A DNA stretch of 64,000 bases from Maricaulis sp963975345 (GCF_963975345.1 NZ_CAXBGE010000009.1:105755-169754); one strand, 5' to 3'. Positions 9,443 through 19,088 are shown, counted from the stretch's first letter. Numbers and translations are program-made. The notes: generated by a model from the sequence alone, not told the origin.

Positions 9443-9597
9443 AGCGCGCCGGTGACATCCTGGTACAGCCGGGTCATGGCGGGGCCGAACGTCGCCCACA
9501 GGCCAAGAATGACCGTCGCCATCGCCGCGGCAATCATACCGTACTCGATGGCGGTGGCACCGCTTTGGTCACGAACGAAATGGTTCAGCATCGACAT
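9439..9597 (-). CDS. Flp-type IVb pilin
   Basis: 52 residues. Q-S-G-A-T-A-I-E-Y-G is the signature of Flp/Fap pilins: a short basic leader, prepilin cleavage after the glycine preceding A-T-A-I-E-Y, then a hydrophobic helix (about residues 17-38) and a short tail. It would form the fibre of a Tad pilus, but no tad/cpa genes are in this window. The ATG overlaps the mutT stop (TGATG), so it is coupled to mutT. The start chosen at 9597 gives the canonical leader length; the upstream in-frame extension runs inside mutT and is not credible. Confidence 0.88.
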   Translation of the reverse strand: MSMLNHFVRDQSGATAIEYGMIAAAMATVILGLWATFGPAMTRLYQDVTGAL

Positions 9598-10013
9598 CAC
9601 AGGCGATCCCTCAACTCGGAGGCCAGCGAAATATCCGCGGCCGGCATGCGATAATCGCGCAGCTTTTCCTTGCGCACCCAAGCGAGCTGCTGACCTTCAT
9701 TGGGCTGGGGAAATCCGTCCCAGGTGCGGCACAGAAAAAGCGGCATCACGAGGTGGAAGTCCGGATAGGGGTGCGAGACGAAGGCAAAAGGGTCCAGACA
9801 CCGTTCGCACGGTTCGACACTCAGCTCTTCACGCAATTCGCGAACCACAGCCTGCTCCGGTGTCTCGCCCGGCTCGATCTTGCCACCGGGGAATTCCCAA
9901 AGACCCGCCATCGGCTTTCCCTCGGGTCGCTTGGCGATCAGGATGCGGCCATCCGAATCAAGCAAGGCACAAGCAGCGACATAAAGGACCGGTTTGGGGC
10001 CAGATTCAGCCAT
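9597..10013 (-). CDS. mutT: MutT-type (d)NTP pyrophosphohydrolase (Nudix)
   Basis: 138 residues from the ATG at 10013; a TTG three codons further upstream is possible. A complete Nudix box is present: G-G-K-I-E-P-G-E-T-P-E-Q-A then V-V-R-E-L-R-E-E-L, preceded by M-A-G-L-W-E-F-P. The family sanitises the nucleotide pool by hydrolysing 8-oxo-dGTP. Its final TGA overlaps the pilin start codon. In Caulobacterales mutT often lies near secA and argJ, and secA is indeed 1.2 kb away. Confidence 0.92.
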   Translation of the reverse strand: MAESGPKPVLYVAACALLDSDGRILIAKRPEGKPMAGLWEFPGGKIEPGETPEQAVVRELREELSVEPCERCLDPFAFVSHPYPDFHLVMPLFLCRTWDGFPQPNEGQQLAWVRKEKLRDYRMPAADISLASELRDRL

Positions 10014-10063
10014 TATGAACAAACTCCGTTAAGGGCAGGTGCAGGAAAGCGATTAAACAGGCC

Positions 10064-11053
10064 TTAGCCCGGATCGGCGGCTGGCGCCGCTGGCGGATCG
10101 GCCGGCGGCTCTCCCGTTTGCGCGGCTGGACCATCAGGATCGCCAGCAGCGCCGGTCACGTCACCACTTGCAGGTGCCAATGTGAGAGCAGCATCGGGCA
10201 ACGGTATCCGCTCTATCACAGCCTGCTGACGCAGCCCGTCAATCAGGCTCTCCAGCTGGTCGAAAGTATAAAAGCGCACGATATTGGGCCGTAGCGTCTC
10301 AAGCGAAGGTGGCGGTTCGCGCCGGCGATCAACCACCTGCAGGATATGCCAGCCAAACTCGGTCTGGAATGGCTCAGACGTTTCCCCTTCGCCGGTGTTG
10401 AACGCCACAGCGCCAAACGCCGGCAGCACGCCCTCACGGGAAAAATAGCCCAAATCGCCGCCCTGCAGCCGCGTGGCCGGGTCCAGGCTCATGCGGACCG
10501 CGAGCGCCGAAAAATCGCCGCCAGCATCGACCAAAGCCTTGATCGCCTCAGCCTCCTCACGGGTATCGACCAGAATATGGCGGGCGCGAACTTCCTCGCC
10601 GAGCGGGATTAATTGCACCTGCTCCTGATAAATCCGCTCGATCGTTTCCTCATTGACCGCATCGGCGAGGGCCGTCTCGACCAGCACATTGCCCAGAATG
10701 CGCTCCTGGGCGAGGGCGAGGCGCCGCTGGGCTTCCTCAGACTGGTCGAGGCCGCGCCGACGCGCTTCCATCGCCAGCAGCCGCTGATCGATCAAATCAT
10801 TGAGCACCGCCGCGAATGCGTCTGTGCCCGGCGCGGCGGGCGCGGTTTCGCTGCCTTCGACCTGGCTCGCAGCCTCGCGCTCAACATCGGAGCGCCGGAT
10901 CACGGTGCCATCGACCCGCGCCATCACGGGATCGCGCGCGTCCAATGTCAGCGTCGCTCCGGAGGCGGCAATATCGGCGGCTGTCCGCCGCGGTTCAGGG
11001 CCGCATCCGGCAAGCATGGCTAGCACCAAGCCGACTGCAAATAGACGTTTCAT
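10064..11053 (-). CDS. Lipoprotein peptidyl-prolyl cis-trans isomerase (PrsA/SurA-like parvulin)
   Basis: 329 residues. The N-terminus M-K-R-L-F-A-V-G-L-V-L-A-M-L-A-G-C has a lipobox (L-A-G-C), so the protein is probably anchored by Cys17. A SurA_N-like helical region follows, then one parvulin domain (about 150-245, with R-A-R-H-I-L-V and G-G-D-L-G-Y-F). The C-terminus is a Pro/Ala-rich disordered tail. It would assist folding of exported proteins in the periplasm. It is divergent from secA across about 185 bases, so export and folding functions are neighbours. The upstream in-frame GTG at 11068 is a less likely start. Confidence 0.9.
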   Translation of the reverse strand: MKRLFAVGLVLAMLAGCGPEPRRTAADIAASGATLTLDARDPVMARVDGTVIRRSDVEREAASQVEGSETAPAAPGTDAFAAVLNDLIDQRLLAMEARRRGLDQSEEAQRRLALAQERILGNVLVETALADAVNEETIERIYQEQVQLIPLGEEVRARHILVDTREEAEAIKALVDAGGDFSALAVRMSLDPATRLQGGDLGYFSREGVLPAFGAVAFNTGEGETSEPFQTEFGWHILQVVDRRREPPPSLETLRPNIVRFYTFDQLESLIDGLRQQAVIERIPLPDAALTLAPASGDVTGAAGDPDGPAAQTGEPPADPPAAPAADPG

Positions 11054-11237
11054 CGACACTATCTTCACCTTGCCGGGCCGTGCGGACGCAGAGCCTGCCG
11101 CGCGGCTTGATTGACACTGAATGTCCCCATCCTTAAGTCAGCCAGACGTTTAAAAGCAATGCCAGCGCCTGCGCCGGTCCATTGATCTGGCCCTTGCGCA
11201 CTTGCTAGCCCAACCGTTGTTCGCAAAGCCAGACACC

Positions 11238-14108
11238 ATGCTCTCACTTGCCCGCAAGATATTCGGAACCGAAACCGGTCGCAAACTGCGCCGCATGAAG
11301 CCGATTGTCGATCAAATCAACGCACTTGAAGCCGAATACAAGGCGCTCTCTGATGAGGCCCTGAAAGGCAAAACCGCAGAGTTCCGGGCGCGCCTCGAAC
11401 AGGGCGCCAAGCTCAATGATCTGCTGCCGGAAGCTTTTGCGGCGGTTCGCGAAGCGGCCGACCGGGCGATTGGTCTGCGCCCCTATGACGTCCAGCTGAT
11501 GGGCGGCATCGTGCTCAATGACAGCGCCATCGCCGAGATGAAGACCGGTGAGGGCAAGACGCTCGTCGCCACCCTGCCCTGCTATCTCAACGCTCTGCCG
11601 GGCACCGGCGTGCATGTTGTGACCGTCAATGATTATCTCGCGACGCGGGATTCGGAATGGATGGGCCTGGTTTTCGCGCAATTGGGCATGACGACCGGCG
11701 TCATCTCCCACGGCAAGACCGACGCGGAGCGCCGCGCCGCCTATGCGTGCGACGTCACCTATGCGACCAATAACGAACTCGGCTTCGATTATTTGCGCGA
11801 CAATATGAAATACACGATCGAGGAAATGGTCCAGCGCGGCCATGCCTATGCCCTCGTCGACGAAGTCGATTCAATCCTGATCGACGAAGCGCGTACGCCG
11901 CTGATCATCTCGGGCCGCACCGAAGACCGTACCGAATTCTACAAGACGATCGACGCGCTGATCCCGCAATTGGCCGAAGACTGTTATGAGATCGACGAGA
12001 AGGCCCGCTCCATCCTGTTGACCGAAGAGGGCAATGAAGAGATCGAGCGCCTGCTGCGTGAGAACGACTTGCTGAAGGAAGGCGATCTGTACGACATCGA
12101 GAATGTCTCGATCGTGCATCACGTCAACCAGGCCCTGAAGGCCCACAAGATCTTCCACATCGACAAGGACTACATCGTCAAGGACGCCGAGGTTCTGCTG
12201 ATCGATGAATTCACCGGCCGCATGATGCAGGGTCGCCGCCTGTCGGACGGGCTGCACCAGGCCATCGAGGCCAAGGAAGGCGCGCATATCCAGCCGGAGA
12301 ACCAGACTCTGGCCTCCGTCACCTTCCAGAATTATTTCCGCCTCTACAAAAAGCTTGCCGGCATGACCGGTACTGCCGCGACCGAAGCCGACGAATTCTA
12401 TTCGATTTATGAGTTGGCGGTGGTCGAGATCCCGACCAATCGCCCAATCGCCCGGGCCGATAATGAAGACGAAGTCTTCCGCACGCTGATCGACAAGTAT
12501 GCGGCGATTGTCGACGATCTGGTTGATTGCCAGGAACGCGGTCAGCCGGTTCTGGTCGGCACCGTGTCGATCGAAAAATCCGAGCAATTGTCAAAAATGC
12601 TCAGCGACAAAAAGACCTTCCGCGACACGCTTGGCCATCTCTATCCCAAGGATGATGCCGAGATCGAGGCGTTCAAGAAGTCCGGCCGCCCCGAGGCCCG
12701 TCCGCTCAAGGAAATGCTGAAACTGATCCCGCTCAAGCACCATGTGCTCAACGCGCGCTATCACGAACAGGAAGCCCTGATCGTCGCCGAGGCCGGTGTG
12801 CCAGGCGCGATCACCATCGCCACCAACATGGCCGGCCGCGGGACTGACATCCAGCTCGGCGGCAATGCCGATATGCGCATGATGCAATGGATGGCCGAAC
12901 AGGCTGAAAAGGGCGTCGAGCCGGACGAAGCGGCCATCGCGGCCCAGAAAACCGTCATCGCCGCCGACATTGCCGCCAAGCGTGAAATCGCGCTCAAGGC
13001 CGGCGGTCTGTATGTGCTCGGCACGGAACGCCATGAAAGCCGCCGCATCGACAATCAGCTGCGCGGACGTACCGGTCGCCAGGGCGATCCGGGCCGGTCG
13101 AAATTCTACATTTCCGTACAGGACGATCTGCTGCGCATCTTCGCACCTGAACGCCTCGACGGGATCATGAAAACCCTCGGGCTGAAAGAGGGCGAGGCGA
13201 TCATGCACCCCTGGATGTCCAAGGCGCTGGAAACCTCGCAGAAAAAGGTCGAGCAGCGCAATTTCGACATCCGCAAGAACGTCCTCAAATATGATGACGT
13301 GATGAATGATCAGCGCAAGGCCGTGTTCGAGCAGCGCATCGATTTCATGACCGCAACCGATGTCGCCGACGTCGTCAAGGATATGCGCCACCAGACCGCC
13401 GAAGACCTCGTCACCACGCATATCCCGCCGAAAGTCTATGCTGACCAGTGGGATGTTGAGGGCTTGGCCACGGAAGTGCGCGAAGTCTTTGGCCTCGAGC
13501 TGCCTGTCGCCGATTGGGCCCAGGAAGAGGGCATCGCCGACGAGGAAATCCTCGAGCGTGTTGTCGACGCCGCAGACCGAGCCTTCGCCGAAAAGGCCGC
13601 CAATGGCGGCTCCGAACTGATGCGCCGGATCGAGAAATCCTTCCTGCTGCAGGCGATCGACCAGAATTGGCGCGAGCATCTGCAAAATCTCGACGCGATG
13701 CGCTCGATGATCGGTCTGCGCAGTTACGCCCAGCGCGATCCACTCAACGAGTTCAAGACCGAGGCTTTCGCCCTGTTCGAGAAGATGATGGACAGCCTGC
13801 GCGTCGAAGTGACCAAGCAGTTGATGCTGATCCGTTTCGAGCGTGCGCCGGCACCGCCGCAAGTGCCGCAGGACGTCACCGCCAGCCATATTGACCCGCG
13901 CACCGGCCGCAATGAGATGGGCGAGCCCGACGCGCCCCCCGTCGCATCACGGACGTCGCCGACCCAGCGCCGCACTTCCGAGCCGGTTGATCCCAATCGG
14001 CCGGAAACCTGGGGGCGGGTTGCGCGCAACAGCGCCTGCCCTTGTGGGTCGGGCAAGAAATACAAGCAATGCCATGGCGCCATTGCCCCGCGCGACACCC
14101 AGGTCTGA
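11238..14108 (+). CDS. secA: Preprotein translocase ATPase SecA
   Basis: 956 residues from the ATG at 11238; the TTG frame start at 11202 adds 12 non-conserved residues. All SecA landmarks are present: M-K-T-G-E-G-K-T Walker A near residue 100, D-E-V-D-S-I-L-I-D-E-A-R-T Walker B, T-N-M-A-G-R-G-T-D-I and R-G-R-T-G-R-Q-G-D-P-G. The C-terminal zinc-binding C-x-C-x8-C-H tail (A-C-P-C-G-S-G-K-K-Y-K-Q-C-H) binds SecB and lipids. It drives Sec-dependent export at the inner membrane. No strong ribosome binding site is visible. The last 35 bases overlap the next gene. Confidence 0.98.
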   Translation: MLSLARKIFGTETGRKLRRMKPIVDQINALEAEYKALSDEALKGKTAEFRARLEQGAKLNDLLPEAFAAVREAADRAIGLRPYDVQLMGGIVLNDSAIAEMKTGEGKTLVATLPCYLNALPGTGVHVVTVNDYLATRDSEWMGLVFAQLGMTTGVISHGKTDAERRAAYACDVTYATNNELGFDYLRDNMKYTIEEMVQRGHAYALVDEVDSILIDEARTPLIISGRTEDRTEFYKTIDALIPQLAEDCYEIDEKARSILLTEEGNEEIERLLRENDLLKEGDLYDIENVSIVHHVNQALKAHKIFHIDKDYIVKDAEVLLIDEFTGRMMQGRRLSDGLHQAIEAKEGAHIQPENQTLASVTFQNYFRLYKKLAGMTGTAATEADEFYSIYELAVVEIPTNRPIARADNEDEVFRTLIDKYAAIVDDLVDCQERGQPVLVGTVSIEKSEQLSKMLSDKKTFRDTLGHLYPKDDAEIEAFKKSGRPEARPLKEMLKLIPLKHHVLNARYHEQEALIVAEAGVPGAITIATNMAGRGTDIQLGGNADMRMMQWMAEQAEKGVEPDEAAIAAQKTVIAADIAAKREIALKAGGLYVLGTERHESRRIDNQLRGRTGRQGDPGRSKFYISVQDDLLRIFAPERLDGIMKTLGLKEGEAIMHPWMSKALETSQKKVEQRNFDIRKNVLKYDDVMNDQRKAVFEQRIDFMTATDVADVVKDMRHQTAEDLVTTHIPPKVYADQWDVEGLATEVREVFGLELPVADWAQEEGIADEEILERVVDAADRAFAEKAANGGSELMRRIEKSFLLQAIDQNWREHLQNLDAMRSMIGLRSYAQRDPLNEFKTEAFALFEKMMDSLRVEVTKQLMLIRFERAPAPPQVPQDVTASHIDPRTGRNEMGEPDAPPVASRTSPTQRRTSEPVDPNRPETWGRVARNSACPCGSGKKYKQCHGAIAPRDTQV

Positions 14109-14565
14109 GATCCGCCTGCGCCCTGCCCGTTTGGGCGAGGCGCAGGCGCTGTCCGCTCTGTGCCTGCGCTCAAAGGCCCATTGGGGCTATGACGCCGCCT
14201 TCATGGCCGCGGTCGGGCCCTATCTTCGCGTGACAGATGACGCGATCCGCGCGGGCCATGCGACCGTAGCCGAAACACCCGATGGCGCGGTGCTGGGGGT
14301 CTGTCAAATCGACCCGTCCGGACATGGCGGCTCGCTCGATTTGCTGTTCATTGAGCCAGACGTGATCGGCACCGGAGCCGGGCGAAAGCTGTTTGAGCAC
14401 GCCAAGTCGCAATTGAAGGCGCTGGGCTTGCCGGTGATGACGATCCTGTCGGACCCTGACGCCGAGCCCGCCTATCTGCACATGGGCGCCCGGCGGGTCG
14501 AGATGCGGGCCTCGAAGGTATTTCCGGGGCGGGAGCTGCCTTGGCTTGAGGTCGCGTTGTCATAA
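14074..14565 (+). CDS. GNAT family N-acetyltransferase
   Basis: 163 residues from the ATG at 14074, which lies inside the end of secA in another frame (35-base overlap). The GNAT fold is recognisable by I-R-L-R-P-A-R-L-G-E-A at the start, a central D-L-L-F-I-E-P strand, and G-T-G-A-G-R-K-L-F-E-H-A as the acetyl-CoA pyrophosphate loop. The C-terminal segment P-A-Y-L-H-M-G-A-R is typical of small-molecule acetyltransferases. The substrate is unknown. The overlap suggests cotranscription with secA but says nothing about shared function. Confidence 0.85.
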   Translation: MAPLPRATPRSEIRLRPARLGEAQALSALCLRSKAHWGYDAAFMAAVGPYLRVTDDAIRAGHATVAETPDGAVLGVCQIDPSGHGGSLDLLFIEPDVIGTGAGRKLFEHAKSQLKALGLPVMTILSDPDAEPAYLHMGARRVEMRASKVFPGRELPWLEVALS

Positions 14566-14767
14566 TTTTCGCAGAATCTGGATTTGCCCTTCTACTACTA
14601 TGACGACTATTTCACCCTCTGCTTTCCGGCCTGACTGATCTGTGATTTTACCACGACCCGGCATGAACGGGGACAAGCACGGCTCCATGAAATTTGGGTT
14701 CAACCGCCCGACTGCAAGTTTATGCGAATAAGTCGCATTGTCGATTGACACCCGCGCCCCGACCATT

Positions 14768-14784
14768 ATGAGAATGCTTCTCAT
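14768..14784. promoter_or_regulatory. Fur-like dyad upstream of the TonB-dependent receptor
   Basis: A perfect 7-3-7 inverted repeat, ATGAGAA-TGC-TTCTCAT, lies 20 bases before the receptor start codon. The sequence class resembles bacterial Fur operators (GATAAT-type half sites), and the gene it precedes is an iron-siderophore receptor, so iron-dependent repression is the simplest reading. The surrounding 239-base gap (14566-14804) contains no credible gene; a 74-codon antisense frame that covers it has no family features. Confidence 0.6.
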
Positions 14785-14804
14785 TCATGAAGTAGGGGGA
14801 TCCG

Positions 14805-16946
14805 ATGATCACGACATTCAGACAGGCCCTGGCCTGTAGCGCCGCGCTTGTCCTCGCGCCGGCCGCAATTTACGCGCAAGACACAACCGAAACGCCTTCC
14901 GACCCCATCGACCTGATTGTCGTCACCGGGCATCAGACGCCGTATATCAGACTGTCGGAGACAGCGACCAAGACCGGCCAAGACCTGTTCGACACGCCGC
15001 TCAGCGTCTCCATCCTCAACCAGGCTTTCCTCGAGGATTTGCGCTCGGAAACCCTCTCCGACGCCTACCCCTACACACTCGGCCTGAGCCAGTCGGGCAC
15101 CAATGCCAACAGCTTCTCCTTGCGTGGCCTGCCTTCGGATCTGCAGAATGTGCAGGTTGATGGCCTGCCCGGTCTGGCCTCGCGCTTCGGTTCACCGACC
15201 ACGGCCAATATCGAGCGCGTCGAGGTGCTCAAAGGCCCCGCCTCGGTACTCTATGGCCTGATGGAGCCGGGCGGTCTGATCAATATCGTGACGCGCCGGC
15301 CACAAGCAGAGCGCGCCGACACGCTTAACCTGACCCTGCAGAGCTATGCCTCGGACTCATCATCCTTCGGTACCAATAACGGCGCCACAGCCACTTGGGA
15401 TTCGACAGGCCCGCTGACCACCGATGAGCGCTGGCTCTATCGTCTGATCGTCAGCGCCGAGCATATCGACTCCTTCCGCGACGGCGTCGGCTACGACAAT
15501 CTCTACATCTTCCCCTCCCTGTCCTGGCAGATGACGCCCGATGCGCTCGTCACGGTCGGGCTGGAATATGCCAATGAAGAGGGCGACGCCGATGACGGGC
15601 TGGTGGCCGTCAATAACGACATCACGCTGACCGCGCCGATCAATGTGCGCTATCAGGAAGACGGTGATTTCGACAATGATGAAGGCCTCGTCGCCTTCGC
15701 CCGACTCGATTACGACCTCTCGGCGGATCTGCGGATTCGCGTCAATTACCGCAGCGTCTTCCACGAGGACGAACGCAAGATCTTCGAAAACAATCGCGTC
15801 AATGACGCGCCAGATCCGCTCGACGCGACGCTGCGGCGGCGCGACCGGCACCAGCTCAATGGCCGCCAATATCATTTCGTCGACGCCAATCTGGCGTGGA
15901 ACTTCGACACGGGCCCGGTCGGACACAGCCTGCTGGTCGGTCTCAATGGCGGCTTCGAACAATCCGATTTCGAACGGATCCGCTTCGGCTCGGCGATCAC
16001 GCCGGATATTTCGGTGTTCGCCCCCCAACATGGCATCGGCACCCCCTCCGCGATCACCGCTGGCAGCGATCGCGTCACCGATTTGTGGAATTACGGCGTC
16101 TATCTTCAGGACATGATCGAGATCAGCGAGCCGGTCTCGGTCATGATCGGCGCGCGTTATGACCGCCAGGATGTCGACTTTACCGAACAGGTCAGCGGCT
16201 TCTCCGATACCCAGAGCAGCGAAAGCTTCCTGCCCCAGGGCGGGATCGTCTACCGGGCGACGGACCGGCTGTCGCTGTATGCGAGCTATTCCCAATCCTT
16301 CAATCCCAACTCCATCGAACGTCGCGCCGCCGACGGCTCCACCTTCGAATCCGAACGCGGCACCCAGCGCGAAATCGGCGTGAAGGCCTCGTTGTGGGAC
16401 GAACGGGTCAATTTCACCTTCGCCGGGTTTGAGATCGAGAAAACCAATATTCTCGAGCGCGATCTCAATGGCGACTGGGCCCTGATCGGTGCCTTGGAAA
16501 GCCGCGGCGTCGAGGCCGAACTCCAGGCCCTGCCGGTGCGCAACTGGCAGTTCCGGCTCGGCTATGCCTATGTCGACTCGATCGTCTCGGAGAGCCCGAG
16601 AACGGCGCTCATCGGCGCCCGCAATGCATTCGCGCCGGTGCATGACGCCTTCGCGTGGACCCGCTATAATTACCCGCAATCGGTGATGGGCGGGACCGTC
16701 GGGGTCTCGCTCGGCGTCAATTACGAATCCGAACGCGTCACCAATGCGAGCGCGTCGAGCCAGGTCGCCCTGCCCGCCTACACGCGCTTCGACACGGCGG
16801 TCTATTTCGAGACCGACCGGTATCGGCTTGCCCTCAATATCGAAAATCTGACCGACGAGACCTACTTCACCGGCGGCACCAATGACACGCGCCTCTACCC
16901 GGGCGACCCGCGGCTGATGACGCTCTCGTTGAGGACCGAGTTCTGA
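14805..16946 (+). CDS. TonB-dependent siderophore receptor
   Basis: 713 residues. Signal peptide residues 1-25 end at Y-A-Q. A TonB-box-like stretch D-L-I-V-V-T-G follows. The plug domain (about 55-165) contains S-F-S-L-R-G-L, V-Q-V-D-G-L-P-G, I-E-R-V-E-V-L-K-G-P-A-S-V-L-Y-G and P-G-G-L-I-N. A 22-strand barrel ends in L-S-L-R-T-E-F with the terminal Phe used by the Bam machinery. It resembles the FpvA/FhuE ferric-siderophore branch; the ligand is unknown. It is preceded by a Fur-like dyad and followed by a PepSY membrane protein, a common pairing in iron-uptake loci. Confidence 0.93.
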   Translation: MITTFRQALACSAALVLAPAAIYAQDTTETPSDPIDLIVVTGHQTPYIRLSETATKTGQDLFDTPLSVSILNQAFLEDLRSETLSDAYPYTLGLSQSGTNANSFSLRGLPSDLQNVQVDGLPGLASRFGSPTTANIERVEVLKGPASVLYGLMEPGGLINIVTRRPQAERADTLNLTLQSYASDSSSFGTNNGATATWDSTGPLTTDERWLYRLIVSAEHIDSFRDGVGYDNLYIFPSLSWQMTPDALVTVGLEYANEEGDADDGLVAVNNDITLTAPINVRYQEDGDFDNDEGLVAFARLDYDLSADLRIRVNYRSVFHEDERKIFENNRVNDAPDPLDATLRRRDRHQLNGRQYHFVDANLAWNFDTGPVGHSLLVGLNGGFEQSDFERIRFGSAITPDISVFAPQHGIGTPSAITAGSDRVTDLWNYGVYLQDMIEISEPVSVMIGARYDRQDVDFTEQVSGFSDTQSSESFLPQGGIVYRATDRLSLYASYSQSFNPNSIERRAADGSTFESERGTQREIGVKASLWDERVNFTFAGFEIEKTNILERDLNGDWALIGALESRGVEAELQALPVRNWQFRLGYAYVDSIVSESPRTALIGARNAFAPVHDAFAWTRYNYPQSVMGGTVGVSLGVNYESERVTNASASSQVALPAYTRFDTAVYFETDRYRLALNIENLTDETYFTGGTNDTRLYPGDPRLMTLSLRTEF

Positions 16947-16978
16947 GACCGCTACGCCTCATTGCGACACTGAGGACG

Positions 16979-18070
16979 GTGCATGCCTGGGCCGGCGCCG
17001 TCCTCAGCCTCCTGCTCGCCATTCTCGGTCTCAGCGGGGCCTTGCTGGTGTTCGAGGATGACTATCTGCGCGCCAGCTTCCCACCAGCCCGCATCGAAGT
17101 GCCCGCCGATCCCGCAACGCTCGGCCAGATCGCCGAACGCGCAGAAGCGACATTCGGAGCCGGGGCGATCCTCTCTATCCGCTTTGCCGATACCGGCTTT
17201 GGCCTGACAGAGGTGAGACTGAAATCGGGCGGCGGCGCCTATCTCGATGGCGCCGGTGAACTTGTCGTGCCCTGGGCCGGCAATGGCCGGCCAGAAGTCT
17301 GGCTGTTCGACCTGCACCATCACCTGCTGGTCGGCGAAACCGGTGAGATCGTGACCGGCATTGCCGGCCTGGCCGCAGTGTTGTTGACCATCACCGGACT
17401 GATCGCCCTTTGGCCCGCACGCCGGATGCAAGGCTTGCGCATCTGGCCACGCACGCCCCAGCGCCGTGAACTCCTCGCCAGCCACCGCAATCTTGGCCTG
17501 ATGGCGGCCGTGCCGCTGTTGTGGTTCGCCATCTCCGGGGCCGGCATGGTGTTTTCGGAGCAGACGCGCGCTGTCCTGTCGGTTTTGAACGGACCACAAA
17601 CGAGCGCGGCCACTACCGCCCCCGCCACCCTGGCCGCCGGGCCGGGTGATCTGGACTGGACGACGGCTCTGACGCAGGCGCAGGCGCAATTTCCGCAAGC
17701 CCGGATCCGGTTCGCCGTCTGGCCCCGCGGCTCAAGGAGCGAAGCCAGCGTCCGGCTGCGCCAACCAGGCGAATGGCATCCCAATGGACGCAGCTCTGTC
17801 AGCTTCGATCCGGCCAGCCAAAGGCTTCTCGCCGTCAGCGATGCCCGCACCGCTCCGCGTAGTGATCAGGTCTATAACGGCTTTTACCCACTCCACGCGG
17901 CCCGCATCGGCACCGGCCTCGCCGCGCGGCTTTACGACATGCTCACCGCACTGACAGGCCTGGCGCTCTTCGCTCTGGGCGCGCTGGGTTGCTACGCGTT
18001 TTTGGTCAAACGGGTAGGGGCTTTCCGGCGTTTGCGGACCGCTTCGGCGCGAGAGTGGCGCACCCGATAG
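16979..18070 (+). CDS. PepSY-associated transmembrane protein, probable siderophore-linked reductase
   Basis: 363 residues if the GTG at 16979 is used. The family normally starts with a basic stretch before H-x-W-x-G, and the in-frame codons upstream encode R-P-L-R-L-I-A-T-L-R-T. A non-ATG start further upstream (CTG at 16943, overlapping the receptor stop) is therefore plausible. Membrane helices are near residues 5-25, 120-145, 165-190 and 325-350. PepSY-type periplasmic regions and the D-L-H-H-H-L-L-V-G-E-T-G motif are present. Such proteins accompany TonB-dependent receptors and are thought to reduce or process ferric siderophores in the periplasm; this is inferred from context. Confidence 0.82.
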   Translation: MHAWAGAVLSLLLAILGLSGALLVFEDDYLRASFPPARIEVPADPATLGQIAERAEATFGAGAILSIRFADTGFGLTEVRLKSGGGAYLDGAGELVVPWAGNGRPEVWLFDLHHHLLVGETGEIVTGIAGLAAVLLTITGLIALWPARRMQGLRIWPRTPQRRELLASHRNLGLMAAVPLLWFAISGAGMVFSEQTRAVLSVLNGPQTSAATTAPATLAAGPGDLDWTTALTQAQAQFPQARIRFAVWPRGSRSEASVRLRQPGEWHPNGRSSVSFDPASQRLLAVSDARTAPRSDQVYNGFYPLHAARIGTGLAARLYDMLTALTGLALFALGALGCYAFLVKRVGAFRRLRTASAREWRTR

Positions 18071-18104
18071 CCGATTGCCGCTGAAATCGAAACCGTGTGC
18101 GAAG

Positions 18105-19088
18105 CTAGAACGCGCCGCCCGTGGTGCGGCCGATGGCGAGGAAGCGCTCGCGGCGTTTTTGGCGCAATTCCTTGGACGACAGACCGTCCAGCTTGGCCAT
18201 ATTGGCTTCGATGGCATTGCCAACCGCGGCCATGGTTTCCTCAGGATGGCGATGGGCGCCGCCGATTGGCTCGGGGATGATTTCGTCGATAATCTTGAAG
18301 GCCAACAGGTCTGGCGCGGTGATTTTCATCGCCACGGCGGCATCCTTGGCCTTGGCCTGATCCTTCCACAGGATCGAGGCGCAGCCTTCCGGCGAGATCA
18401 CCGAATAGACGGAATGCTCGAGCATCATCACGACATTGGCGCTCGCCAGCGCGACTGCGCCGCCGGAGCCGCCTTCACCGGTAATCACCGAGATCAGCGG
18501 CGTGCCGAGCGTCAGGCAGCGTTCGGTCGAGCGGGCAATCGCCTCGGCTTGGCCGCGCTCTTCAGCGCCAAGACCGGGATAAGCGCCGGCCGTATCAACA
18601 AAAGTGAGGACGGGGAGTTTGAATTTCTCGGCCAGATCCATGAGGCGGATCGCCTTGCGATAGCCCTCGGGCCGGGCCATGCCGAAATTATGGTGCAGGC
18701 GGCTTTCGGTATCATGGCCCTTCTCATGGCCGATCACGACCACGGAGCGGCCACGGAAACGGCCGAGACCACCGACAATCGCCGCGTCTTCAGAGAATCG
18801 CCGATCGCCGCACAACTCTTCGAAATCCTCGATCAGCGCCTTACGGTAATCGCGAAAATGCGGCCGTTCGGGATGGCGCGCAACCTGGGTCTTGCGCCAC
18901 GGATCGAGCTTGCCATACAGGGTAGCCAGCTGTTCGGAGGCCTTCAGGCGCAGTTTCGCTGTCTCTTCGGCCATATCTGGCGCATCGCCGCCGCCCGTGC
19001 CGGAGAGCGTTTCGAGCTCTTCGATCTTGGCTTCCAGCTCGGCCAGCGGCCGTTCGAAATCGAGATAGGTACGCGTAGGATCGGACAT
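18105..19088 (-). CDS. accA: Acetyl-CoA carboxylase carboxyltransferase subunit alpha
   Basis: 327 residues, near the usual AccA length. The N-terminus Y-L-D-F-E-R-P-L-A-E-L-E-A-K-I-E is diagnostic. The crotonase-like core carries G-H-E-K-G-H-D-T, F-V-D-T-A-G-A-Y-P-G and V-I-T-G-E-G-G-S-G-G-A-V-A-L. Together with AccD (not in this window) it transfers carboxyl from carboxybiotin to acetyl-CoA, giving malonyl-CoA for fatty acid synthesis. It is convergent with the PepSY gene and is probably monocistronic. Confidence 0.97.
   Translation of the reverse strand: MSDPTRTYLDFERPLAELEAKIEELETLSGTGGGDAPDMAEETAKLRLKASEQLATLYGKLDPWRKTQVARHPERPHFRDYRKALIEDFEELCGDRRFSEDAAIVGGLGRFRGRSVVVIGHEKGHDTESRLHHNFGMARPEGYRKAIRLMDLAEKFKLPVLTFVDTAGAYPGLGAEERGQAEAIARSTERCLTLGTPLISVITGEGGSGGAVALASANVVMMLEHSVYSVISPEGCASILWKDQAKAKDAAVAMKITAPDLLAFKIIDEIIPEPIGGAHRHPEETMAAVGNAIEANMAKLDGLSSKELRQKRRERFLAIGRTTGGAF

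Noticed and set aside
12591..13889. 432-codon antisense frame inside secA
   Set aside because: It is a mirror of GC-rich codon bias in secA; the sense gene is beyond doubt.
14560..14784. 74-codon antisense frame in the receptor promoter region
   Set aside because: No family features, no ribosome binding site, and it covers the Fur-like dyad.
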